64,000 bases of DNA from a virus: positions 1 to 64,000 of the IMG/VR virus record IMGVR_UViG_3300008459_011050; one strand, 5' to 3'. Below the pieces are notes generated by a model, which saw only the letters and a list, made by a program, of their open reading frames with translations, was not told where the DNA came from and did not search any database. The first letter of the stretch is position 1. Each line of letters starts with the position of its first letter. Positions 24,526 through 32,939 of the stretch are shown here, piece after piece. Made by a program: the position numbers and the translations under genes.

Positions 24526-25443
24526 GTGTTAAAGTTTTGGTCGATATTAATTGGGAAGGATTGGGAAGTTGTCAAGACTTACAGACAATCCTCACAGGAT
24601 AAGATTAAATTATTCGGTAGTATCTTATTAATACCTGTAGTTTTATGGGGATTAAATGGTTATTTAATGTCAAGGGAAATATTTGAAAGTAGTATTACTT
24701 CATCTATTTTAGTTGGTTTAGTTTTAAGTTTTATTATTTACTTAATTGAGCGTTCGATTATATTAGCTCAATCTAATCCAGTGATTAATCGTTTAAGGAT
24801 ATTACTTGGTTTAATTGTTGCCATATTAGGATCACTTACGATGGATGAAGTTATATTTAAGAATGACATTGACAATATGATGCAAGTGTATAAGGTTGAG
24901 GTGGTGGATAGTGAGACTGCTAAGTGGGATACTTTATATGTTGGTAGAATTGACTCTATTTCAAGGATTGTAAATTACAAATCTCAGGTGTATAAACAGA
25001 GGAGTGATGAATATTATTTAGAGATTGAGGGTAAGGCTAACAGTAGAGTTGGTGGTGATGGTCCGATGGCTAAAAGAAAATTAGAAATAATGAATAGGGC
25101 TTATGAGGATTTGAAATCTGATCAAGATGTTTTGAAAAAGATTGAGGAGGAGTATAGATCAAACAGAGAATTTGCTAAAAAGGATAGTAGGGAAACTTTC
25201 AATGATAAGGGATTATTAATGAGGATGAAAGCTTTATTTAGGTTAATACTAAGTGATTGGGTTTCTTTTATTGTTTTTTTACTTTACTTTTTACTTGTTT
25301 TGATTATGGAGACACTAGTTATCATTATGAAAAAATTTACTCCAATGTCACCCGATGAAGAGTTAGAAAAGATGGGTGATGATTTGATGGTGGCTAAATG
25401 GAGAAAGATACTACAAGAAAGAAAAGATAACTATGAGCTTTAA
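24526..25443 (+). CDS. DUF4407-like membrane protein
   Basis: A 305-residue protein with a GTG start 1 nt after the preceding stop. It has three membrane segments in the first 110 residues (ILLIPVVLWGLNGYL; SILVGLVLSFIIYLIERSIIL; ILLGLIVAILGSLTMDEVIF), a coiled-coil soluble region (about 115-235) and a final helix (FIVFLLYFLLVLIMETLVII). The ERSI motif and this topology fit the DUF4407 family of Bacteroidota. Role unknown; perhaps envelope remodelling or exclusion together with its acidic neighbour. Confidence 0.65.
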   Translation: MLKFWSILIGKDWEVVKTYRQSSQDKIKLFGSILLIPVVLWGLNGYLMSREIFESSITSSILVGLVLSFIIYLIERSIILAQSNPVINRLRILLGLIVAILGSLTMDEVIFKNDIDNMMQVYKVEVVDSETAKWDTLYVGRIDSISRIVNYKSQVYKQRSDEYYLEIEGKANSRVGGDGPMAKRKLEIMNRAYEDLKSDQDVLKKIEEEYRSNREFAKKDSRETFNDKGLLMRMKALFRLILSDWVSFIVFLLYFLLVLIMETLVIIMKKFTPMSPDEELEKMGDDLMVAKWRKILQERKDNYEL

Positions 25444-25461
25444 TTTTTCGACAAAAAAAAA

Positions 25462-25473
25462 TTAATATATAAG
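25462..25473 (+). promoter_or_regulatory. Late-type AT box TTAATATATAAG
   Basis: 21 nt upstream of the tagged gene at 25495. Confidence 0.5.
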
Positions 25474-25494
25474 GATAGAAAAAAATTCAAGTTT

Positions 25495-26547
25495 ATGAAA
25501 CATCTTAACAACTATTATAAATTTTTTACTCTTTTAAAAGAGCAAGCAACTGCTGGTCCTGAGGCAATTGCGGCTGGTGCTGCAAAACCAGATGTGATGC
25601 CTCAATGGTTTGAAGATGGATTTTACGGTGAGGGTAAGGGTAGAAAGTTTGGTGCTAAGAATATGAGAGATGCTTGGAATGTAGCTGCTAGGTACATATA
25701 TGTAAATAAGATCAACCCACAAAATATGAAGGAGTTACAAATTCATATGTGGAAGAACATTAACATGAAGGCAGGTTCTGAAGATGATCCAAAGACTGTT
25801 TTACAATTACTTAATGGTGTTAGGACTAAGGGTGGTAAGCCAGCATTAACTGAGAAAGATGTCAATAAATTTGCTGATGGTAAATTTGGTACACAGACAC
25901 TAGAGGTTATTGCTACTTTATTGGTTAACAATGACAAGACACCAGAAGCGGTTAGGGAGGATCCCAAAATTCAAGACAAGGCATTAGTTGATCCACAACC
26001 GGACCCAGCTGAAGAAAAATTAGACGGTGGTGAGACTAAGACTGAAACACCTGCTGCACAAGTTAAAAAGGAAGAGCAATCAGCTGAAAAACCTGCTCAA
26101 GGTTCCAAGGTAGATATGCAGAAAGTAGAGGACGAGGGAAAGACTGGATTAACACCAGATAAACTCAAAGCAAAAGCTGAGACCATTATTCGTGATAGTT
26201 TCATACCTGATGCATCGGAAAAGAGTGATAAGTTCAAGATGGGTGCTAATAAACCAGGTGCTAGAATTGTTTACAAAGACAAAGGAGAGAGTAAAATTGA
26301 ACCAGAAGAATTAGCTGTTCTTGATGAGTACTTCGGTCAAGATGGTTTTGTAAGGGTGAAAACCAAGGAAAAGAGATATGGTACAAAGTATGTTTGGGTT
26401 AAAAAGTTAAGAAAACAGACAGAAGAAACTCCACAGACTGACGCTAAGCCTGTTGCTAAGCCAGCAGGAGCTCAAACTGCTAAAGCTGGACAGGCACAGG
26501 GTGGTCAGGTAGCAGCACAAGGTGGTGGACAAGACACTGATTTCTAA
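25495..26547 (+). CDS. Tagged virion-type protein, Lys/Ala/Gln-rich
   Basis: A 350-residue protein with leader MKHLNNYYKFFTLLKEQATA (LLKE-Q). Residues about 30-130 contain GKGRKFGAKNMRDAWNVAAR and a peptidoglycan-binding-like GKFGTQTLEVIATLLVNN. A Glu/Lys/Pro/Ala low-complexity region (130-210) precedes a beta segment, and the C-terminus is Ala/Gln/Gly-rich. It abuts a convergent tagged gene. It is possibly an injected or wall-interacting protein; not certain. Confidence 0.6.
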   Translation: MKHLNNYYKFFTLLKEQATAGPEAIAAGAAKPDVMPQWFEDGFYGEGKGRKFGAKNMRDAWNVAARYIYVNKINPQNMKELQIHMWKNINMKAGSEDDPKTVLQLLNGVRTKGGKPALTEKDVNKFADGKFGTQTLEVIATLLVNNDKTPEAVREDPKIQDKALVDPQPDPAEEKLDGGETKTETPAAQVKKEEQSAEKPAQGSKVDMQKVEDEGKTGLTPDKLKAKAETIIRDSFIPDASEKSDKFKMGANKPGARIVYKDKGESKIEPEELAVLDEYFGQDGFVRVKTKEKRYGTKYVWVKKLRKQTEETPQTDAKPVAKPAGAQTAKAGQAQGGQVAAQGGGQDTDF

Positions 26548-27603
26548 TCAAAAGACGATTATATCGTCATCACTTGAAATTGTAGATGATACTGTTGGTG
26601 TGGATGTTTTTCCACTAACAGTTTCCAACCATACTCGTCTATTTTGTTGCTCCATGTCTGGTGTTTCACAAAATTCCTTGTGATTTTTCTCGATCTCTTG
26701 TGGTGTTCTAGCACCGTAGTGTCTTCTATCAAGTACATCGGTTGCTTTACAATTATTTTGAAGTGATGTCCAATCATCAAAATATTCCCAACTTCCTTTT
26801 TTTCCATCTGGTCCTTCTTTAGCATACCAAACACCATCTTTAACACAATAGATATATGGATCAGGTGAGTAAGAATAAACTTTAACAGTTTCTTCACCGA
26901 ATTTATCTGTGGTTGTTGGTTGGGTTAACTCTGGTTCTACTTCATCGATTTTAACAGTATCTATATTAATAGGTTGACCTGATTCAAAGTCAATATCAGA
27001 CTTTGGATAACCTGGTATACTCAAATGACCAGCATTATAATAAGCTTGTAACTTGGGATAGCTTTCAACATCTTTTTCTGTCCAATTGTTCTGATCCCAA
27101 ATCTTCAATTCTTGTCTTGCTAATTCAACTGCTTTGTTTGCTACTGTTTCACTTTTTGGACGAAGTACAACGAAGTAACTACTATCACTCAATATACCAT
27201 TATCTAATTTGATTTTAGCTTCTTTAACTGTATTGGATAAATTACCACCTATTCCATAAGCTACATCATTTAAAACAGTCGTTATTATATCTCCGTGAGA
27301 TTTACCCTTATAAATCTTATTAGAGAATACTTGTTGATTTCCCTCTCTGTTTTTGACAGTTATATCACCAACCTTCAATGGTGTCTTGGATGGATCCAAA
27401 ACTTCCCATCCAGGATTACTTCTCAGTAGTTGTGCATATTTTGTGTGTGCGGAAGCTCTAGGAAAACTCGGGTCTACTAACTTATAAACATATGATATAA
27501 AACTAGCGCTCCAAGCTGTTTCTCTTATATAGGATTCTGCGGAGGACTCGAATACTTTATTCTTCTGTGTCCATTTTTTATAGTTTACTTCTATTCTTCT
27601 CAT
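26548..27603 (-). CDS. Tagged DUF2272-like putative peptidase
   Basis: A 351-residue protein. The N-terminus (MRRIEVNYKKWTQKNKVFES) is a diverged leader ending VFE-S. From about residue 27 the sequence follows the DUF2272 pattern: ETAWSASFISYVYKLVDPSF, then SAHTKYAQLL, then GDIITTVLNDVAYGIGGNLS. DUF2272 proteins have an NlpC/P60-like fold and are often annotated as wall-associated. The second half is a hydrophilic Thr/Asp-rich tail with a YSYSPDPYIYCVKDGVWY segment. A wall-related virion function is plausible. Confidence 0.65.
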   Translation of the reverse strand: MRRIEVNYKKWTQKNKVFESSAESYIRETAWSASFISYVYKLVDPSFPRASAHTKYAQLLRSNPGWEVLDPSKTPLKVGDITVKNREGNQQVFSNKIYKGKSHGDIITTVLNDVAYGIGGNLSNTVKEAKIKLDNGILSDSSYFVVLRPKSETVANKAVELARQELKIWDQNNWTEKDVESYPKLQAYYNAGHLSIPGYPKSDIDFESGQPINIDTVKIDEVEPELTQPTTTDKFGEETVKVYSYSPDPYIYCVKDGVWYAKEGPDGKKGSWEYFDDWTSLQNNCKATDVLDRRHYGARTPQEIEKNHKEFCETPDMEQQNRRVWLETVSGKTSTPTVSSTISSDDDIIVF

Positions 27604-27610
27604 GTATGTT

Positions 27611-27621
27611 TTTATATATTA
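27611..27621 (-). promoter_or_regulatory. Late-type AT box TAATATATAAA
   Basis: Minus-strand box 7 nt before the ATG at 27603. Confidence 0.45.
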
Positions 27622-27674
27622 TAAATTACTAAACTAAATTTGGTTGGTGTAATAGAATTTACTATATTTATGTT

Positions 27675-28241
27675 ATGAATTCAAACGATATACAATCTCT
27701 ACTCATTAGTGAGAATAACATACACAATCTTCGGTATATTCCCAATGATGATTGGAATGTCAAAAAACTACTTGGTGTAAACATTGATCAATCACAAGCT
27801 ATCAGATTTGGTTCTGTTTTCCAACAGTTCATCAAAGATTTGGTCAAAGCCTGCGGTGGGCAAATCATCGAAGAAAGTTTTCTTGATGTTTATCAAAAGT
27901 CTATTGATGAAACTAATAAGGGTAAGAAAGATGTTGATATATGGTTCACATTCAATAGTAAAATGTATTATTTCGAAGCCAAGACCAACCTAAATTTGGA
28001 CTCTGAAAAAATATTAGCTACAGATAAAAAAGTGGAGGATATCTACAATTATATTCAAGAAAACAACTCAGACATTGAAGTTGTCAACGGTGTTTTAACT
28101 TGTTGGTATACTAAAGAAGTGGGACTTCCAGTTAGAGTTAAAAATGTTTTTTATATGGAAGATTTTTTCAAAATATTAAACATTCAAATTTCATCTCAGG
28201 AATATTACGACCTGATGAAAAAATTCGGACAAAGTCTTTAA
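27675..28241 (+). CDS. Putative PD-(D/E)xK restriction endonuclease
   Basis: A 188-residue protein. KDVDIWFTFNSKMYYFEAKTN near residues 77-97 has the D-x(n)-E-x-K core of the PD-(D/E)xK nuclease fold; the preceding AIRFGSVFQQFIKDLVKACGG helix fits. It is convergent with a Dam-type methylase across a common terminator, the usual layout of a small type II restriction-modification pair. The recognition site is unknown and nuclease activity is inferred. Confidence 0.55.
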   Translation: MNSNDIQSLLISENNIHNLRYIPNDDWNVKKLLGVNIDQSQAIRFGSVFQQFIKDLVKACGGQIIEESFLDVYQKSIDETNKGKKDVDIWFTFNSKMYYFEAKTNLNLDSEKILATDKKVEDIYNYIQENNSDIEVVNGVLTCWYTKEVGLPVRVKNVFYMEDFFKILNIQISSQEYYDLMKKFGQSL

Positions 28242-28271
28242 AAAAAAGGGAGGTTTAAACCTCCCTTTTTT
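28241..28271. terminator. Bidirectional terminator
   Basis: AAAAAAAGGGAGGTTT / AAACCTCCCTTTTTT perfect hairpin between the putative nuclease and the methylase. Confidence 0.8.
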
Positions 28272-28275
28272 GTTT

Positions 28276-29157
28276 TCAATAGTTTGTGATTAGTAAGTGT
28301 TGTACCGAATTATCGTAACGATTTTTGATATTAGTTGAATATTTCAAATCGTAAACTTCTTTGATATAGTCTTTATATAGTTCGGTAGTGAATTCATCTT
28401 TGTTAATGATAATCATAACAGATGCGTCCTTCATTGATTTGAAAGTATCTGCTAATTCAATCTGTTGTTTCTCTCCGAATACATTTTCGTGTGAGTATTC
28501 TTTAAACTCTCTTGTATATGGTGGGTCGAGGTAAATGAATGTATTGGGATTATCATTCTGTAACATGATATCTTTATAAGAACCACAATTGATTTGGGTT
28601 CTGTTCAAAAGGTCTTGATGTTTGTCTGTGAAATCAATGTTTAGGGTTTTATAATTACCATAAGGGATATTGAATTCACCTCTTGAGTTAAACCTTCTCA
28701 TACCATTGAATGCAAGTTGATTAACAACATAGAACCGAATGGCTCTTTCGGTATCAGATAGGTTTTTCAGACCGTTTGATCTATCTTTATTTCTCCATTC
28801 ATAATAGAACTTACCTCGTTCAGTTTTAGCTTGAGAGATTGAGATTTCTTTAGCTTTTTCTTTTTTAGAGATTGTGCTAAGATTAATACCCACATTTTTG
28901 ATTTCATCAAGGATTGGTTGTGAGTTAGATTTGATTTGATTAAGGAAATTGACGAGTTCCTCATCAATATCATTGATAACATTATTTTGTGCATCGAGTG
29001 ACCAATAAACTGCACCTCCACCGAAAAATGGTTCAACGAATGTAAAGTCAGATTTTGACTTAACGAAGTCTGGGTAATAGGGTGAGAACTTTTTAATTTC
29101 TTTTCTTTTCCCACCGGTCCATTTATAGAGTGGGTCTGTATAGACATTATCTTTCAT
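28276..29157 (-). CDS. DNA adenine methylase (D12 class, Dam-like)
   Basis: A 293-residue protein that transfers a methyl group from SAM to adenine N6. It shows KWTGGKRKEI at the N-terminus, motif I FVEPFFGGGAVYW near residue 38, NDIDEELVNF, and catalytic motif IV FIYLDPPYTREF near residue 205, all in D12-class order. Length is typical. It probably protects DNA from the convergent PD-(D/E)xK protein. GATC specificity is common in this class but is not shown here. Confidence 0.85.
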   Translation of the reverse strand: MKDNVYTDPLYKWTGGKRKEIKKFSPYYPDFVKSKSDFTFVEPFFGGGAVYWSLDAQNNVINDIDEELVNFLNQIKSNSQPILDEIKNVGINLSTISKKEKAKEISISQAKTERGKFYYEWRNKDRSNGLKNLSDTERAIRFYVVNQLAFNGMRRFNSRGEFNIPYGNYKTLNIDFTDKHQDLLNRTQINCGSYKDIMLQNDNPNTFIYLDPPYTREFKEYSHENVFGEKQQIELADTFKSMKDASVMIIINKDEFTTELYKDYIKEVYDLKYSTNIKNRYDNSVQHLLITNY

Positions 29158-29198
29158 AACTACAATTATACGAAATTAAATTGATTTGTCCAAAAATA

Positions 29199-29468
29199 TC
29201 ACAAATTAGATTGTGTTGCTGAGGTTGTTTCTTTTGAATAGTGCAACAAATGTAATAAGACATCACACTTTTCATATTCTTCTCTTTTTTCAAAATGTTT
29301 AATCATGGATTGAAATACCAAACCACTGTCTTCAACATTAAATACTTTGGATTTTACTACATCCGAAAACTCAGTTGTCATTGCTTCATAGAGTTTATCC
29401 ATAAACTTTTCATAATCAGTTTCTCTGAGTTGTAACAATTCATAAAGGAGTTCTAGGGATTTTTTCAT
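29199..29468 (-). CDS. Hypothetical 89-aa helical protein
   Basis: An acidic, helix-rich protein (LELLYELLQLRETDYEKFMD; SMIKHFEKREEYEKCDVLLHL). Its start overlaps the stop of the sigma-factor gene by 4 nt, so it is translated from the same mRNA. It might modulate the sigma factor; no direct evidence. Confidence 0.6.
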   Translation of the reverse strand: MKKSLELLYELLQLRETDYEKFMDKLYEAMTTEFSDVVKSKVFNVEDSGLVFQSMIKHFEKREEYEKCDVLLHLLHYSKETTSATQSNL

Positions 29469-30193
29469 TTCTTTGTAATTGCTTTTCTCATCTTTTGTCT
29501 GGCGATTTTGAGAATTCTATTTACTTTTGCTTCATCAACGTTGACGATTTTACTAACCTCTCTTGTTGATAAAGATTTAGTTTCCTCAATACCATAGAAC
29601 AATTTTATAATTTGTACCTCTTGAGGAGTTAATTGTTCTAAAAAGAATATCAATTTTTGGTTTTGTTCTTCTTTTTCAAATGGATCAACAAAATCTTCTT
29701 TCAATAAATTATCACCTATAGTCTGTGGATCGTCCATATCTAATGGTTTATCAATTTCAACATTTCTCAAATTACCCTCCCACTCACCACTAACTTTCTG
29801 TTTATAAATATCGTACTCTTGGTTGTGAGGTAATTTAACAGTTCTACCAAATTCTACTATAGATTCGTTTAAATATTTTCTTATCCAAAACTGTGCGTAG
29901 GTGATAAATTTCGTGTCTTTATCTGGTGTAAACCTTCTTGCGGCTTCAATAAGTCCTCTATTTCCTTCTTGAATTAGGTCATCGATATTGACACCCATAC
30001 CAATAAATTTATTAGCTAGTAGGACTACGAATTTTAAATTATGTAGAACTAACTCATTCAAAGCATTTGTATCACCGCTTTGAATTTTGATTGCTAATTG
30101 GTGTTCTTGTTTTTTTGTTAAAGGTGAACTGACCTTTTCTATCTCTTGGAAATAGAGGTCGATGGTATCGGAAATTTCAAACTTTTTAGCCAT
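29465..30193 (-). CDS. RpoD-like RNA polymerase sigma factor
   Basis: A 242-residue sigma-70-family protein. Region 1.2/2.1 begins at DTIDLYFQEIEKVSSPLT; regions 2.2-2.4 are NLKFVVLLANKFIGMGVNID, DLIQEGNRGLIEAARRF and FITYAQFWIRKYL. A shortened region 3 follows, then region 4 (LTPQEVQIIKLFYGIEE ... TREVSKIVNVDEAKVNRILK). Region 1.1 is lacking, as in Bacteroidota RpoD, and the protein is shorter than a housekeeping sigma. It probably directs host RNA polymerase to phage promoters, plausibly the AATATATAA class. Confidence 0.85.
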   Translation of the reverse strand: MAKKFEISDTIDLYFQEIEKVSSPLTKKQEHQLAIKIQSGDTNALNELVLHNLKFVVLLANKFIGMGVNIDDLIQEGNRGLIEAARRFTPDKDTKFITYAQFWIRKYLNESIVEFGRTVKLPHNQEYDIYKQKVSGEWEGNLRNVEIDKPLDMDDPQTIGDNLLKEDFVDPFEKEEQNQKLIFFLEQLTPQEVQIIKLFYGIEETKSLSTREVSKIVNVDEAKVNRILKIARQKMRKAITKK

Positions 30194-30260
30194 TTTAATT
30201 TATATAGTTAATTTAAATTAAGTTATAATCTAAAACTTAATCATAGATGTTCATATAATC

Positions 30261-30662
30261 ATGACTATGAAAAAAATACTGATTTTCACTTTACTGATTT
30301 TCCTAACACAGAATTGTTTTTCACAAGTTTATAAGTGGAGATCGGTTCAATTTTCTTCGAGACACAATTCCAAAGATTATGATTGGACTAAATGGACAGA
30401 TTGGGTCGATTCAGATATTCTAATAGTTGCTAAAGAACAAAGGGTTAAGGTTCATTCCTCTACTACCCAAACATATGATATGATTGGAGAAATAGTAAAA
30501 ACTTATGATAAAGAAAATAACCCCATTTATACGGTAGTGTGTGTTGATGAAGAAGGTTCGAGGTGTAGAATGGTTTGGTATCATAATGAAACTGAGGGTA
30601 GTTTTGTTATGTTTTCCTTTTCTAATTTAGAATTAATGTATAAAGTTAAATTATTGGATTAA
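30261..30662 (+). CDS. Secreted protein, paralogue of the 23255 lipoprotein
   Basis: A 133-residue protein with a signal peptide ending NCFSQ. The first ATG gives MTMKKIL, so the start may be 30267. The mature part (YKWRSVQFSSRH, WTKWTDWVDSDILI, VVCVDEEGSRCRMVW, NLELMYKV) aligns along its length with the lipoprotein at 23255-23695, including the CVDxxGxxCR core with two conserved Cys. Unknown function; the pair suggests a phage-specific envelope protein family. Confidence 0.65.
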   Translation: MTMKKILIFTLLIFLTQNCFSQVYKWRSVQFSSRHNSKDYDWTKWTDWVDSDILIVAKEQRVKVHSSTTQTYDMIGEIVKTYDKENNPIYTVVCVDEEGSRCRMVWYHNETEGSFVMFSFSNLELMYKVKLLD

Positions 30663-30666
30663 AGAT

Positions 30667-30888
30667 ATGTCACAAAACTCAATTAGGTTGAAAGGTACAG
30701 TCCACAATATTCACAAAGAGGATAACCTTTGGTGTTTCAAATATGAAAAGGAAAAACAAACATTCAGAGTTCCTTTTGTTTTCTATTCGGGGAAGTATGA
30801 AGATGGTGAAGAGTTGGATTGTTATATAGAAACTTTAGCTGGTATAGATAGAGCTAAACCACTATTTGAGCGACCGACTACCAATTAA
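30667..30888 (+). CDS. Hypothetical 73-aa protein
   Basis: A small beta-rich protein (LKGTVHNIHKEDNLWCFKYE; EELDCYIETLAGID) 4 nt downstream of the secreted protein. No recognised domain. Probably co-transcribed. Confidence 0.55.
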   Translation: MSQNSIRLKGTVHNIHKEDNLWCFKYEKEKQTFRVPFVFYSGKYEDGEELDCYIETLAGIDRAKPLFERPTTN

Positions 30889-30913
30889 AATTGTTATTTC
30901 GATTTATTTTCCT

Positions 30914-30921
30914 TAAATTTG
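30914..30921 (+). promoter_or_regulatory. Bacteroidota-type promoter, leaderless geometry
   Basis: TAAATTTG with TTG at 30891-30893 exactly 20 nt upstream; ATG at 30926 after 4 nt. Confidence 0.75.
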
Positions 30922-30925
30922 TGGA

Positions 30926-32020
30926 ATGTTAAAAATTCCTACATATCAAGATTGTGTAAGTATTTGTAATCAAACTGACAATCAATTCTATGAAAGTAAA
31001 TTCATAATTGATGGTTATGATGTTTCGATTTTCAACTACCGATATGTTACTTATCAAGACTTTGTTAATTACAACGCTTTCGAGTTAAGAGGTATAACTT
31101 TTGTTTTCAATACTGATGGGTCAGTATTCAGAAGATTTTTATTAATGGAAAAATTCTTTAATTTAAACGAAAATGACTCCACCTCATTCGATAACCTAAA
31201 GGATAAAAAAATTAAATCAGTCTATCAGAAAGAGGATGGTTCAATAATAAATTTCATTGAATTACCTAATGGTAAAATATTTGCGAAAAGTAAAACAAGT
31301 TTCAATTCAGACCAAGCTGTAAAATCCCAAGAACTGTTTGAAAATAATCAGGACTTTAATACCAAAATAAAAAACTTATTGGATAAAGGATTATCTCCAA
31401 TTTTTGAATTAGTTGGTCCTAACAACAGAGTTGTAGTCAAATATAGTTTGACCGACCTCATTTTAATTAGACTGAGGAATAATGTTACTGGTGAGTATGT
31501 GGATATTGAAGAACGAGGTCTGAATATACCACATAAATATAATTTCTCATTAAGAGATTTAATAAGTTTAAAGTCTGAATTGATAGATATGGAAGGTTGG
31601 ATTGTAGAGTTTTTAGATGGTCAGAAAGTAAAAATTAAAACTGATTGGTATTTATCCTTACATAGAATTTATACTGATTATTCTCAAAGAGAAGATTATT
31701 TGATCGACCTGATTTTGGATGAAAAGATTGATGATATTCTATCCACTTTAGAGGATGGATGTGAGAACAAAATCTTCGTTGAAAAAGTCATTAAACAAAC
31801 TTACACTAATATTCTATCGATTAGAAATCAGGTTGATGAAATGTTGATTGATTATGATGGTGATAGAAAATTATTTGCTCAGAAATACAAAAATCATAAA
31901 TACTTTCCAATATCGGTAAAGTGTCTATCCAATTTCGACAAACACGAAATTATAAAAGATTATATTAAAAAAACAACCTATAGACTTGGTGAAGCTAGGA
32001 ATTGGTTATCGAATTGTTGA
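30926..32020 (+). CDS. rnlA: RNA ligase 1 (T4 Rnl1-like)
   Basis: A 364-residue ATP-dependent RNA ligase, close to the 374 residues of T4 Rnl1. KEDGS at 102-106 is nucleotidyltransferase motif I with the adenylated lysine; ELRGITFVF (53-61) precedes it as in Rnl1; SPIFELVGPNNRVV, EGWIVEF and VKIKTDWY supply motifs III-V. T4 Rnl1 repairs tRNA cut by host anticodon nucleases, working with polynucleotide kinase, which is not in this window. A leaderless host-type promoter suggests early expression. Confidence 0.9.
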   Translation: MLKIPTYQDCVSICNQTDNQFYESKFIIDGYDVSIFNYRYVTYQDFVNYNAFELRGITFVFNTDGSVFRRFLLMEKFFNLNENDSTSFDNLKDKKIKSVYQKEDGSIINFIELPNGKIFAKSKTSFNSDQAVKSQELFENNQDFNTKIKNLLDKGLSPIFELVGPNNRVVVKYSLTDLILIRLRNNVTGEYVDIEERGLNIPHKYNFSLRDLISLKSELIDMEGWIVEFLDGQKVKIKTDWYLSLHRIYTDYSQREDYLIDLILDEKIDDILSTLEDGCENKIFVEKVIKQTYTNILSIRNQVDEMLIDYDGDRKLFAQKYKNHKYFPISVKCLSNFDKHEIIKDYIKKTTYRLGEARNWLSNC

Positions 32021-32939
32021 AATTGTCTACTAAAGTCATGACTAATTCCTCGTATGGTTTTCCATTCAAATCGTATTCGAGGAGTTGTGTGAGGGTAGAA
32101 CTTATTACCAGTTGCCATAACTCCTTATATTTGAATACCTTTTTCATCCCCCAAACGTGTTTGATATTATAAAATTTTATTTGTTCTTCATTAGTGGAAT
32201 TTTCAAGTCTTGGGCACCATTCAGAACCATCTTGATAATCGATATTTTGTGTAATATATTTTTGAGAAATGAAAGTACCATAATTAAGTTTTTGTTCAGA
32301 TAATAAAATAGGCAGAAGTCTTTGTTCAATGAAACACATTTTTGTGGACGAATGTTCATTTACTTCGGATTTACCGAAATTAAATCTGGCAACTTCAAAA
32401 CTAGTTTTTATCCAATGATTTATATTTTTTGAATTTTTAACATACAAAAGGGCACCATTTGTTGGTAGGATAGATTTATCCAAATTCAAAGATTTCAAAT
32501 GATCTGGTAACATATAATCAAAATCCACATAAATATTTTTATGGAAATTCAAATCAAATTCTTCTTCGTGATACATAACCACGTCCAAATTATCATCTAT
32601 TTCCAAAGGAGCCCTTATCCACAAATCATTATCTAACAAAGTGAATGATTGATCTTTATTGACCAAATGATCCAATACAATGAATTTAGAAAAGGCCCAA
32701 TACTGTTTGTAGTCAATGTCATTTGGTTTATTCTGTAGAACATCTACATTTATGTAATCATAGACAGTTTCTACTCCCCATTTTTCAAGAGTATTCAGAA
32801 ATTCTTGATTGCAATATAAATGAATTGGACCTTGAAATCTCTTCCAACTGAGTGCTGAAATAAGATTGAATGTGACTATTTCTAGTTCCCAATTTAGATC
32901 TCCGTATTGTTCGAAGACGTGTACACCTAATTTATTCAT
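31995..32939 (-). CDS. Glycosyltransferase-like protein (GT-A, DUF6734-like)
   Basis: A 314-residue protein. FTLLDNDLWIRAPL near residue 100 resembles the DxD metal/nucleotide-sugar motif of GT-A enzymes; HLYCNQEFL and PTNGALLYVKNS fit the surrounding fold, and VWGMKKV near the end fits the family pattern. It may add sugars to phage DNA, virion or host surface molecules. It is the last gene of a four-gene minus-strand operon with overlapping ends and overlaps the ligase 3' end. Confidence 0.5.
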   Translation of the reverse strand: MNKLGVHVFEQYGDLNWELEIVTFNLISALSWKRFQGPIHLYCNQEFLNTLEKWGVETVYDYINVDVLQNKPNDIDYKQYWAFSKFIVLDHLVNKDQSFTLLDNDLWIRAPLEIDDNLDVVMYHEEEFDLNFHKNIYVDFDYMLPDHLKSLNLDKSILPTNGALLYVKNSKNINHWIKTSFEVARFNFGKSEVNEHSSTKMCFIEQRLLPILLSEQKLNYGTFISQKYITQNIDYQDGSEWCPRLENSTNEEQIKFYNIKHVWGMKKVFKYKELWQLVISSTLTQLLEYDLNGKPYEELVMTLVDNFNNSITNS

